A stretch of DNA of 9,024 nt from an uncultured Veillonella sp. (GTDB taxonomy: Bacteria > Bacillota > Negativicutes > Veillonellales > Veillonellaceae): contig URPT01000061.1 of assembly GCA_900549845.1 (NCBI GenBank), positions 1 through 9,024 on the forward strand, given 5' to 3'. The notes beneath the pieces are model-generated. The model did no database searches and was not told the origin of the DNA. It saw only the letters and a program-made list of their open reading frames with translations. Position numbers and translations under genes: made by a program. Below are positions 1 through 7,018 of this stretch, one piece after another (within the stretch, counting starts at the first letter, position 1; each line of letters opens with the position of its first letter).

Positions 1-2
1 CA

Positions 3-101
3 GATGATAAAAAGAACTTACTGAATACACTTGACAAAATCATTTCAGAGGTCAGTGAAGAAGATTTACGTCATTACAGAAAAAATTTCCGGCATCTATG
101 A
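3..101 (+). CDS. 3' end of an unidentified plus-strand gene (partial)
   Basis: An open frame enters from the left window edge and reads 32 codons before TGA at 99-101. The visible peptide is a charged, helical-looking C-terminus (…LDKIISEVSEEDLRHYRKNFRHL). The tail length and style would fit a small helical regulator of the MarR kind, but no diagnostic motif is present and I do not assign a family. It is convergent with the dnaK fusion frame, and a long inverted repeat lies between the two 3' ends, as expected for a real gene end. It could still be a chance open frame, since only about 100 bases are visible. Confidence 0.4.
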   Translation, partial: DDKKNLLNTLDKIISEVSEEDLRHYRKNFRHL

Positions 102-200
102 TAGACTATATTTTGGGATACACCTAAGCAACTTAAAATAATAGATTCATTCACATTACTTCTTTAACACACTTCGCAATATATTTCGCATAATATAGTA

Positions 201-247
201 AATATTCCGCAATATATCAATTATATTTTGATATATTGCGGAATATT
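201..247. terminator. 20-bp perfect inverted repeat, probable bidirectional terminator
   Basis: The arms are 201-220 (AATATTCCGCAATATATCAA) and 228-247, exactly complementary over 20 bp, with a 7-base loop at 221-227. It sits between two convergent 3' ends: the plus-strand frame ending at 101 and the minus-strand frame ending at 290 (or 256 in the alternative frame). On the plus strand it is followed by ATTTTCGTTT, a modest T tract. The stem is very AT-rich, so terminator strength is uncertain. The 10-mer CGCAATATAT also occurs just outside at 175-184, so part of the sequence is repeated. The region 102-255 shows nothing else recognisable. Confidence 0.5.
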
Positions 248-255
248 ATTTTCGT

Positions 256-297
256 TTAGTTGCCCTTGTATGCATCCTGCTTTGAAACTTCAGCCAT
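256..297 (-). pseudogene. Out-of-frame remnant of the nuclease C-terminus
   Basis: Just past the stop of the dnaK fusion frame, another minus-strand reading frame gives ATG and then the hydrophilic peptide AEVSKQDAYKGN before TAA at 256-258. This could be the original C-terminal tail of the nuclease-like sequence fused to dnaK, now displaced by a small frame-shifting change near 293-300. There is no Shine-Dalgarno for independent translation of these 13 residues. The call rests only on continuity with the upstream tail and is tentative; the TGA at 290-292 may equally be the natural end of the nuclease. Confidence 0.25.
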
Positions 298-1327
298 TTG
301 CAATCTCTACATTTTTACCTGCAAAGGCGATGCCATATTTTACGATTTCCTTGATTCCACGGTCCTTCATATCTGTATCATAGTGCTTATCCTCAATCTG
401 CTTCAGAGCCTCGTCGGCGGATGCAGATAAACCAGCATCGTTCATAGCTTTACGAGTAGGTTCAATAGTAGCTTGTACCAAATCAGCTGTCAATTCTTCG
501 AATTTAGCACGAGTCAATGTTACATCCAAGTGTTTAGGACCAGTAGCATCAGCTGTGATGAATGGCAAGTTGATATTTGTGCTAGCTACGCCAGATAATT
601 CAATTTTAGCTTTTTCAGCAGCTTCTTTTAAACGTTGATCAGCTAATTTATCATTGGATAAATCGATACCAGTTTCTTTTTTGAATTCTTCAATAAGGTA
701 GTTCATAATGCGTTGGTCGAAGTCATCGCCACCAAGATGGTTATTACCAGATGTTGCCAATACTTCAAATACACCATCACCAAGTTCAAGGATAGATACG
801 TCGAATGTACCACCACCAAGGTCAAATACAAGAACTTTACCGTCTTCATCTTTATCTACACCATATGCAAGAGCAGCTGCTGTAGGTTCGTTGATGATAC
901 GAAGTACTTCAAGACCAGCAATCGCACCAGCGTCTTTTGTAGCTTGACGTTGAGCATCTGTAAAGTATGCAGGAACTGTAATAACAGCTTGTTTTACAGG
1001 TTCGCCCAAGTAAGCTTCTGCATCAGCTTTGATTTTTTGAAGAATCATAGCAGAAATTTCTTGTGGTGTATAAGATTTACCTTCTACAGTTACTTTGTAG
1101 TCAGTACCCATGTGACGTTTAATAGAAATGATTGTGTTTTCTGGGTTAGATACAGCTTGACGTTTAGCCAATTGACCAACTAAACGTTCTCCATTTTTTG
1201 CAAACCCAACAACGGAAGGAGTTGTACGCGCGCCTTCTTGGTTAGTAATAACCGTAGGTTCGCCGCCTTCCATAACCGCAACACAAGAGTTTGTAGTACC
1301 TAAATCAATACCAATTACCTTTGCCAT
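290..1327 (-). pseudogene. dnaK: dnaK, 3'-truncated and fused to a nuclease-like tail
   Basis: This is the 5' half of the gene for the Hsp70 chaperone DnaK, which refolds client proteins in the cytoplasm with DnaJ and GrpE. Residues 1-303 are a textbook nucleotide-binding domain: phosphate-1 loop IGIDLGTTNS (5-14), connect region VITVPAYFTDAQRQAT (115-130), NEPTAAALAYG (146-156), phosphate-2 loop FDLGGGTFDVS (168-178) and GGDDFD (199-204). After MNDAGLSAS, where DnaK normally continues with IDKV-LVGGSTRIP, the frame instead reads ADEALKQIEDKHYD and ends with IVKYGIAFAGKNVEIANG (345 aa in total against about 610 for the family). The adenosine-binding GGSTRIP segment, linker and substrate-binding domain are absent, so chaperone activity is not expected. 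The tail resembles the C-terminus of DUF1703 (PD-(D/E)XK) AAA-ATPase proteins (recognised from memory) and favours AAG, CAG and CTG, whereas the dnaK part favours AAA, CAA and TTA. AGGAGG at 1336-1341 lies 8 bases before the ATG. The frame is 28 bases after grpE and belongs to the CIRCE-controlled operon. No dnaJ follows. Confidence 0.85.
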
Positions 1328-1355
1328 AATATATGCCTCCTAAAACCTTTATAAT

Positions 1356-1901
1356 CTATTCAACAACTTTTACCATTGCTGGACGAATACAACGACCATC
1401 AACAGTATAGCCAGTTTGCAATACTTCACATACCGTATCAGATTCATATTCATCTGACGGCACTCGCATAATTGCTTGATGGAAATTTGGATCAAATGGT
1501 TTGCCAACCGCATCGATAACGGCTAAACCATGTTTAGATAACATTGCCATCAAGTTTTGATGAATCATGATAAATCCATCAAGGAATACCTTAGCATCAC
1601 CTTCTGCGGGACTTTGAACAGCTCGTTCAAAGTTATCTAATACAGGAAGTAAATCTGTAAGTACATCCCCTTTAACATATCCTGCAAGTTGCTCTTTTTC
1701 TTGATTAGTACGACGTTTGAAGTTTTCAAAGTCCGCTTGCAAACGCTTATAGCGATTATCGAAATCTGCTTTAAGCTCATCTAATACGTGAGCAGCGTCA
1801 GCAACAACTTCTTCAGTTTCTTCCACAGCTGGTTCCTCTACATTAGTAGCCTTTGCAGTTTCGTCTACTGTTTCTTGTTTAATGTCTTGTTCTTCAGCCA
1901 T
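1356..1901 (-). CDS. grpE: GrpE, nucleotide exchange factor for DnaK
   Basis: GrpE forms an elongated dimer that opens the DnaK nucleotide-binding domain to release ADP, and acts as a thermosensor in the Hsp70 cycle. The 181-aa product has the family layout: an acidic, low-complexity N-terminus (1-35, rich in E, V and A), a long helical/coiled-coil stretch with RLQADFENFKRRT (53-65), the LLPVLDNFERAV dimer region (84-95), and the C-terminal beta domain with GLAVIDAVGKPFDPNFHQAI (125-144) and the signature VLQTGYTVDGRCIRPAMVKV (160-179). Its ATG shares one base (1901) with the hrcA stop codon (TAATG), which implies translational coupling. An AGAAAGGG Shine-Dalgarno lies just upstream, inside the end of hrcA. 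Length and domain order are complete, and it is the middle gene of the heat-shock operon. Confidence 0.97.
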   Translation of the reverse strand: MAEEQDIKQETVDETAKATNVEEPAVEETEEVVADAAHVLDELKADFDNRYKRLQADFENFKRRTNQEKEQLAGYVKGDVLTDLLPVLDNFERAVQSPAEGDAKVFLDGFIMIHQNLMAMLSKHGLAVIDAVGKPFDPNFHQAIMRVPSDEYESDTVCEVLQTGYTVDGRCIRPAMVKVVE

Positions 1902-2929
1902 TATATGCCCTTTCTGTTTTGTTCTTTTACCATAGTTTCCATTATATGTTTCATATGGGACAACATGCCGATGATACGTCCGTATTCCATCCGCGTTGGA
2001 CCAAGAATAGCAAGAGTTCCGATAGGCTGATCTTGATTCGTAAAATCAGCTTGTACCACACTCATAGAATGTAGTGCTTCGGTATCATTTTCATCGCCAA
2101 TCTTTACCTTCACAGGTGTTGGTGAATCATCCTTTAAAAGTTGTCCCAATTGATTTTGTTCTTCCACTAAGGAAAGCAAGGGTTGTACCTTCTCAACAGA
2201 CTTAAACTCTGGTTGGTTTAACAACTCCGTGGTACCTACAGAATAGAACAACTTACGTTTATTAATTGCTCGTAATAATGTTTCTGAAAGGATCATCAAA
2301 ATCCCTTGGGGACCTTCCATATGAATCAAAAGTGTTCCTAATGCTTCAGCCGTTACATGACCAATACTTACATTCTGTAAAGCATTGCTAAATTGCATAG
2401 CCAGACTTTGCAATAGATCAGGCGAAACACCATCACTAAAGTAAATCAATTCATTATCTAGAGCACCAGTTTCAGTAATGACAACCATGACAGCTTGATA
2501 TGAATCGAGCGGCAATACATGAATGTATTTAATTAATGCTCTATCATGGGCTGGAGCTAAGAATAAACTCATACTATGGCTTACTTGAGATAATAATTTA
2601 GCCATATTTAAAAAGAGCTCACTCGTCGATCCATTGGAATGTTTCCATAACATTTCAATTTTTTCAGCATCCTGTAATGGAACAGGTTGTTGACTCAACA
2701 TAGAATCAACATATAAGCGATAGCCTTTTGCTGAAGGAATACGTCCAGCCGATGTATGAGGTTGCTCTAAATAGCCTAATTCCTCTAAATCGGACATTTC
2801 ATTTCGCACTGTTGCCGGACTAATACCAAGATTATAATTCTTGGCAATGGTTCTTGACCCTACCGGTTCAGCAGATTTAACGTAGTCTTCAATTATGGCT
2901 CGCAAGATGCGCTGTTTTCTTTCATCCAT
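1901..2929 (-). CDS. hrcA: HrcA, heat-inducible transcription repressor
   Basis: HrcA represses heat-shock operons by binding CIRCE, and its activity depends on the GroEL chaperonin. The 342-aa product starts with MDERKQRILRAIIEDYVKSA. It has the winged-helix DNA-binding domain with EPVGSRTIAK (21-30), the recognition region SPATVRNEMSDLEELGYL (37-54) and QPHTSAGRIPSAKGYRLYVD (56-75), all family hallmarks. The remainder is the GAF-like/dimerisation region, which includes IGTLAILGPTRMEYGRIIGML near the C-terminus. I place the start at ATG 2927-2929 because AAGAGGTG (2935-2942) lies five bases upstream. The frame stays open to a GTG at 2948-2950, but that codon lies inside the CIRCE element and has no Shine-Dalgarno. 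It is first in the hrcA-grpE-dnaK operon and overlaps grpE by one base. A perfect CIRCE just upstream indicates autoregulation. Confidence 0.97.
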   Translation of the reverse strand: MDERKQRILRAIIEDYVKSAEPVGSRTIAKNYNLGISPATVRNEMSDLEELGYLEQPHTSAGRIPSAKGYRLYVDSMLSQQPVPLQDAEKIEMLWKHSNGSTSELFLNMAKLLSQVSHSMSLFLAPAHDRALIKYIHVLPLDSYQAVMVVITETGALDNELIYFSDGVSPDLLQSLAMQFSNALQNVSIGHVTAEALGTLLIHMEGPQGILMILSETLLRAINKRKLFYSVGTTELLNQPEFKSVEKVQPLLSLVEEQNQLGQLLKDDSPTPVKVKIGDENDTEALHSMSVVQADFTNQDQPIGTLAILGPTRMEYGRIIGMLSHMKHIMETMVKEQNRKGI

Positions 2930-2943
2930 AATGACACCTCTTG

Positions 2944-2970
2944 TTAGCACTCATAAACTTTGAGTGCTAA
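2944..2970 (-). promoter_or_regulatory. CIRCE operator (HrcA binding site)
   Basis: The sequence is TTAGCACTC (2944-2952), a 9-base spacer (2953-2961), then GAGTGCTAA (2962-2970). This matches the published CIRCE consensus TTAGCACTC-N9-GAGTGCTAA at every arm position. It lies just downstream of the predicted -10 region and ends about 15 bases before the hrcA start codon, so HrcA bound here would block transcription of its own operon. It overlaps the 5' untranslated region, where CIRCE is commonly found. Confidence 0.97.
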
Positions 2971-2978
2971 TCGCATGT

Positions 2979-3009
2979 ATAATATTATCATATTCAAAAA
3001 AAATGTCAA
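2979..3009 (-). promoter_or_regulatory. Housekeeping-sigma promoter of hrcA-grpE-dnaK
   Basis: On the minus strand a perfect -35 box TTGACA (3004-3009) is followed by a run of eight T. The -10 region is AT-rich with several overlapping candidates: TAATAT at a 16-base spacing or TATTAT at 19 bases. The exact -10 cannot be chosen from sequence alone. The position immediately upstream of CIRCE supports a sigma-A promoter repressed by HrcA. Confidence 0.75.
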
Positions 3010-3337
3010 GCAGAAAAATCCTTAAAAAGTCAAATAATATCTATTTAGTCAAAAAGACAATTCAATATTTTTGATTAATTAGTCAAAAAATCAAAGTATA
3101 ACAATAAGAAAACACTTATACTATCTACGTTTATGTCATATCCTAAAATTTCAATATTAGAATATGTTGGTCTAATAAAATTTATGTTATTAAAACCTGA
3201 AATAGTATAAGTGTTTATATTTGTAATAATTTTATTGTAATTTTGTTTTTTATGAACTCTTAGTTTGAATACTTTTTAGTCTCTACATGTTTACAGATAA
3301 AGAACCATAAATCAATAAATACTATAAATATAATAAT
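3010..3337. other. AT-rich non-coding region with several inverted and direct repeats
   Basis: No credible gene lies between the sulfite-reductase-like gene and the hrcA promoter. Four elements are visible. First, AGTCAAA occurs three times (3028-3034, 3047-3053, 3081-3087). Second, a 22-bp palindrome with one mismatched pair lies at 3068-3089. Third, a 15-bp perfect inverted repeat (3110-3124 and 3202-3216) encloses 77 bases. Fourth, a 12-bp stem (one G-U on the minus strand) pairs 3301-3312 with 3336-3347 and overlaps the end of the upstream gene. The last could slow or end transcription of that gene, but no strong U tract follows it. A 23-codon plus-strand frame at 3003 lacks a ribosome-binding site. 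Confidence 0.6.
3110..3216. repeat. 15-bp inverted repeat enclosing a 77-base interior
   Basis: The arm AAACACTTATACTAT (3110-3124) is exactly complementary to 3202-3216. Within the interior a further 7-bp stem with a 9-base loop is possible (3155-3161 with 3171-3177). No target-site duplication flanks the unit and it carries no frame, so a mobile element is not supported. It may be the base stem of a structured transcript or a weak terminator for the upstream gene; on the minus strand the bases after the left arm are moderately T-rich. Confidence 0.5.
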
Positions 3338-3940
3338 TTATAGTTCTACACCTTCTAATGGATTACCAAGTCGTTCTAAGAGTTTTCCCATACGCTCACG
3401 TGGTTCCCCATGTTCCGCATACCAATCAACTAAAATATCTACAGCTTTTTTGGATTGCTCTACAGTAAGCTGTCTAGCCAAAATTTTGCCAGCTTCTGGT
3501 CTCATACCTGTATTACCGCCAACAGCCAACATAAAACCTTGGGATGTACCAATAAAAGCAATATCTTTTACCATTGCATCTGGACAGTTACGACCACATC
3601 CACTGATGCCAATTTTGCACTTATGTGATGTTTTTCGGCCGTAATGTTTTCTCTCTACATAATCAGCTAACTCTTTTGTTTCCATTTGGCCATTTTTACA
3701 ATAGCCTTTACCAACGCAAGCAATTAAGGAATTAACCCCTCTATGAATAACCGTAGTTACACCTTCAGGTAATTCGGAAATAAGCTGTTCCTTATCTTCT
3801 TTTTCAATACCTGTAATTTGTATACCTGTTACAACATGACGGAAGGATCCACCATATTTTTCAGCTAATTCTATGCATGCCTTCATTTGGTCTAAAGTAA
3901 ATTCATTATGTAAACCGTGTAAAATAACCGATGTCTTCAT
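3338..3940 (-). CDS. Small stand-alone sulfite/nitrite-reductase-like siroheme-4Fe-4S protein
   Basis: The 200-aa product combines a ferredoxin-like half domain (about 1-70, with FRHVVTGIQITGI at 33-45) and the siroheme/4Fe-4S domain (about 71-200). The cluster ligands are visible as C75-x5-C81 (CVGKGYC) and C115-x3-C119 (SGCGRNC), with an extra C108. Classical sulfite and nitrite reductases contain two such modules in 450-600 residues. A single module of about 200 residues is the size of the low-molecular-weight assimilatory-type enzyme of Desulfovibrio vulgaris and the small Dsr-like proteins of methanogens. Substrate and electron donor cannot be read from the sequence; reduction of sulfite is the simplest guess. 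TGAGGAGG (3945-3952) lies four bases before the ATG. The gene follows hemW after an 81-base gap without a clear terminator. A weak TATAAA (3983-3988) might be a -10, so it may be either the last gene of the mnmA-lepA-hemW operon or separately transcribed. Confidence 0.85.
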   Translation of the reverse strand: MKTSVILHGLHNEFTLDQMKACIELAEKYGGSFRHVVTGIQITGIEKEDKEQLISELPEGVTTVIHRGVNSLIACVGKGYCKNGQMETKELADYVERKHYGRKTSHKCKIGISGCGRNCPDAMVKDIAFIGTSQGFMLAVGGNTGMRPEAGKILARQLTVEQSKKAVDILVDWYAEHGEPRERMGKLLERLGNPLEGVEL

Positions 3941-4021
3941 CGTTCCTCCTCAAATCTAGCATGCTTATTCATCATCATCCTATTTATACTAACATATTAG
4001 ATTTTGAGAAACTGTGAAAAA

Positions 4022-5206
4022 TTACTCACGAATAAATTGACTAAATACATAGTTACCATGTTTTGCCCCTTCCGAGGTTAAATGATAACTATCATTTTCA
4101 TATTCTAATAGGTCTTTGCTAACTAAATCGTTCAAAGTAGTACCAAATAAATTAACCACAGATATGCCAAATCGCTTTTTAAACGTATGTTCATTAAGGC
4201 CCCATTTAGTACGAAGTGCTAAAAAACAAAAATCCTCTTGGGCCCGCTCTACCGTAATAGTCTCCGTATCGATAGTAGGCATAGTATATCGATCAACAGC
4301 TTGTATATAAGGCATAACATTACGATTGTTACTGCGACGAACTCCGTCATAAAAAGAATGAGCACCTGCACCAAATCCTAAATAATCTACATAGTGCCAA
4401 TACTTTAAATTATGACGACTATAGGAATTATCCTTACTGAAATTAGAAATTTCATATCGTTCAAAACCTAAATCTTTTAACCCAGCCATCATCATGTCAT
4501 ACATAGATTCATCAATGGTTTCACTAGGAATAGAAATAAGGTTCTTATCTACTAAATGATATAAATAAGTCCCTACCTCAACTTGAAGTCCATACGTTGA
4601 AATATGATTAATTGGCAAGTCTTTTACAATATCTAAATTATGTTGAATATCCTCTAAGGTTTGTCGTGGCAAACCATAGATTAAATCAATATTAATATCA
4701 GTAAAGCCCGCCTCTTTAGCATCGTAAACAGCTTGTTTAGCCTTTTCACCATTATGACTGCGATGCAGCATAGTAAGCGCCTTATCATCAAAGGTTTGAA
4801 CACCAAAACTAATGCGATTAAAACCAAGATTAACTAACTTAGTTAGATACTGTAAATCTACTTCCCCAGGATTTGATTCAATAGTCATATGACAATCGTC
4901 AGTAATAGTAAAAGTACTTTTAATCTTATCTACAATCATCTGTAACTGTTGAATTGATAATTCAGTAGGCGTACCACCACCAAAGTAAATAGTATCAATA
5001 GGTCTAGATTTAGACTCTGGGTGTTCTGTAACCCATAAATCTATTTCTTGTACTAATGCATATACATAGGTTTCGTAATAATCTTGTAAATTTTGATAAG
5101 CTGGAAAATCACAGTACATACATTTCTGTTTACAAAAAGGGATATGGACATACAGGCCCATATCCCCAAGTGCAGACAGATTCAGAGTATTAGAATCTGT
5201 TTTCAT
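4022..5206 (-). CDS. hemW: HemW, radical-SAM haem chaperone (HemN-like)
   Basis: HemW is a radical-SAM protein of the coproporphyrinogen-oxidase family that binds haem and hands it to target proteins. Numbered from ATG 5204-5206 (394 aa), the N-terminus carries GLYVHIPFC with the radical-SAM triad C25-x3-C29-x2-C32, followed by GGGTPTEL (76-83), ESNPGEV (109-115), the segment ISFGVQTFDD (131-140) and a HemN C-terminal domain. The residue after CD is F34, where true HemN has a fourth cysteine (CxxxCxxCxC), which favours HemW over the oxidase. The start is chosen because GAGG lies about 9 bases upstream. The frame is open to TTG 5221 without a Shine-Dalgarno, and a later Met (MGLYVHIPFC) would also give a family-typical start. 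It begins four bases after the lepA stop, so it is almost certainly in the same operon, a pairing conserved in Firmicutes. Confidence 0.93.
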   Translation of the reverse strand: MKTDSNTLNLSALGDMGLYVHIPFCKQKCMYCDFPAYQNLQDYYETYVYALVQEIDLWVTEHPESKSRPIDTIYFGGGTPTELSIQQLQMIVDKIKSTFTITDDCHMTIESNPGEVDLQYLTKLVNLGFNRISFGVQTFDDKALTMLHRSHNGEKAKQAVYDAKEAGFTDINIDLIYGLPRQTLEDIQHNLDIVKDLPINHISTYGLQVEVGTYLYHLVDKNLISIPSETIDESMYDMMMAGLKDLGFERYEISNFSKDNSYSRHNLKYWHYVDYLGFGAGAHSFYDGVRRSNNRNVMPYIQAVDRYTMPTIDTETITVERAQEDFCFLALRTKWGLNEHTFKKRFGISVVNLFGTTLNDLVSKDLLEYENDSYHLTSEGAKHGNYVFSQFIRE

Positions 5207-5210
5207 TATA

Positions 5211-7010
5211 TTAGTCCTCAACTTTGAGAATAGCCATGAATGCTTCTTGTGGAATCTCTACAGAGCCCACAGACTTCATGCGTTTCTTACCGGCTTTTTG
5301 TTTTTCTAGCAATTTACGTTTACGAGAAATATCGCCACCATAACATTTTGCTAAAACGTCCTTACGCCAAGCTTTTACAGTTTCACGAGCTACAATTTTA
5401 GTACCTACTGCTGCTTGAATAGGAATTTCAAACATTTGACGAGGAATGAGTTCTTTTAATTTTTCCGCTAGTGCACGACCACGTGTAGCAGCACGGTCTT
5501 TGTGTACGATAATGGACAATGCATCTACAGGATCACCATTTAATAGAATATCCATCTTAACCATTGGAGATTGTTTATAACCAATCAATTCATAGTCTAA
5601 TGATGCATAACCCTTTGTAGCGGATTTTAACTTATCAAAGTAATCGTAAATGATTTCACTTAAAGGTAAGTGATACACAACAGATACACGTGTTTCATCC
5701 AAATATTCCATGGATTGATATTCACCGCGTTTATCTTGAGACAATTCCATAATAGTGCCAACAAAATCTTTAGGTACGATTGTAGTAGCCTTTACATAAG
5801 GCTCCTCAATGTAGTCGATTTCTGTTGGTGGTGGTAATTTAGCAGGATTGTCCACTTCGAGCATTTCCCCATTTGTCTTGTAAACCTTATAGTTTACAGA
5901 TGGAGCAGTTGTAATAAGGGATAAGTTATATTCACGTTCCAACCGTTCTTGAATAACATCCATATGTAATAGGCCGAGGAAACCACAACGGAATCCGAAG
6001 CCCAATGCCAAAGATGTTTCTGCTTCGTATTCTAAAGCAGCATCATTAAGTTGTAACTTTTCAAGTGCATCCCGAAGATTTTCATAGTCTTTAGAATCTG
6101 TTGGATATAAGCCACAATAAACCATAGATACAGCTTTGCGATAGCCAGGTAATGGTTCTGGAGCTGGGTTACTAGCTAATGTTACAGTATCACCAACGTG
6201 ACAATCAGCTACATTCTTAATGCTAGCCGCAATACAACCTACAGAGCCACATGGTAACTCCTGAACAGGTACAAGATTTGGTGTAAAGATACCAAGTTCT
6301 GTTACATCAAAATCCTTTTTATCATGCATCATACGGATTGTATCTTTTGCTTTAATCGTACCTTCTTTTACACGTACATAAGCAATAGCGCCTTTATACG
6401 CATCAAAACGGCTATCAAAAATCAAAGCTCTAGTTGGTTCATCAGATTTATCTGGCGGTGCAGGCACCTTATTTACGATAGCTTCCAAAATATCTGGAAT
6501 GCCAATACCAGATTTAGCAGAACATAAAACTGCTTCTGATGCATCTAAACCAATAATATCCTCAATTTCATGTTTAACTCGATCAGGATCTGCAGAAGGC
6601 AAATCAATTTTGTTAATAACAGGAATGATTTCAAGATCATGTTCTAAAGCGAGATACACATTTGCCAACGTTTGTGCCTCTACACCTTGTGCAGCATCTA
6701 CTACGAGTAATGCGCCTTCACAAGCTGCAAGAGAACGAGATACTTCATAGCTGAAATCCACATGGCCCGGAGTATCAATAAGGTTCAAAGTATACTCTTC
6801 ACCATCTTGTGCTTTATACAAAATGCGAACAGATTGGGCTTTAATGGTAATGCCCCTTTCCCGTTCTAAATCCATAGAGTCTAGAACTTGGGCTTCCATT
6901 TCGCGTTTTTGTAATGTGCCAGTATATTCAATTAATCTATCGGCAATGGTAGATTTACCATGGTCAATATGAGCTATAATACAGAAGTTTCTAATCTTTT
7001 TCGTTGACAT
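5211..7010 (-). CDS. lepA: LepA / elongation factor 4, ribosome-associated GTPase
   Basis: LepA (EF4) is a translational GTPase that acts on the ribosome in back-translocation, initiation or assembly. The 599-aa product is full length. GTPase motifs are G1 AHIDHGKST (13-21), the effector region ERGITIK (51-57), G3 DTPGH (79-83), G4 NKID (133-136) and G5 SAKSG (164-168). The EF4-specific C-terminal domain is present, with KCYGGDISRKRKLLEKQKAG near 550-570. The start ATG 7008-7010 is fixed by family alignment and by an in-frame stop at 7026-7028 with no other start codon between. The only good Shine-Dalgarno (AAAGGAGA, 7041-7048) is 31 bases upstream and separated by a perfect 9-bp hairpin, described separately. 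It lies 38 bases after mnmA and 4 bases before hemW, in the same operon. Confidence 0.97.
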   Translation of the reverse strand: MSTKKIRNFCIIAHIDHGKSTIADRLIEYTGTLQKREMEAQVLDSMDLERERGITIKAQSVRILYKAQDGEEYTLNLIDTPGHVDFSYEVSRSLAACEGALLVVDAAQGVEAQTLANVYLALEHDLEIIPVINKIDLPSADPDRVKHEIEDIIGLDASEAVLCSAKSGIGIPDILEAIVNKVPAPPDKSDEPTRALIFDSRFDAYKGAIAYVRVKEGTIKAKDTIRMMHDKKDFDVTELGIFTPNLVPVQELPCGSVGCIAASIKNVADCHVGDTVTLASNPAPEPLPGYRKAVSMVYCGLYPTDSKDYENLRDALEKLQLNDAALEYEAETSLALGFGFRCGFLGLLHMDVIQERLEREYNLSLITTAPSVNYKVYKTNGEMLEVDNPAKLPPPTEIDYIEEPYVKATTIVPKDFVGTIMELSQDKRGEYQSMEYLDETRVSVVYHLPLSEIIYDYFDKLKSATKGYASLDYELIGYKQSPMVKMDILLNGDPVDALSIIVHKDRAATRGRALAEKLKELIPRQMFEIPIQAAVGTKIVARETVKAWRKDVLAKCYGGDISRKRKLLEKQKAGKKRMKSVGSVEIPQEAFMAILKVED

Positions 7011-7018
7011 ATTATGTG

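Noticed and set aside
713..1183. Plus-strand open frame of 156 codons opposite dnaK
   Set aside because: It is entirely antisense to conserved dnaK coding sequence, is rich in C, F, T and S as expected of a shadow frame, and has no ribosome-binding site or known motif.
2930..2950. Upstream GTG start for hrcA adding seven residues
   Set aside because: The GTG falls inside the CIRCE operator and has no Shine-Dalgarno, while the ATG at 2927-2929 has AAGAGGTG at proper spacing and gives the family-typical N-terminus.
3003..3074. Plus-strand 23-codon frame starting ATGTCAAGC
   Set aside because: It overlaps the hrcA -35 box, has no ribosome-binding site, and its lysine, asparagine and isoleucine content is what AT-rich non-coding DNA gives.
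3110..3216. A MITE or other small mobile element bounded by 15-bp terminal inverted repeats
   Set aside because: No target-site duplication flanks the arms, there is no second copy in the window, and the interior has no recognisable transposon feature.
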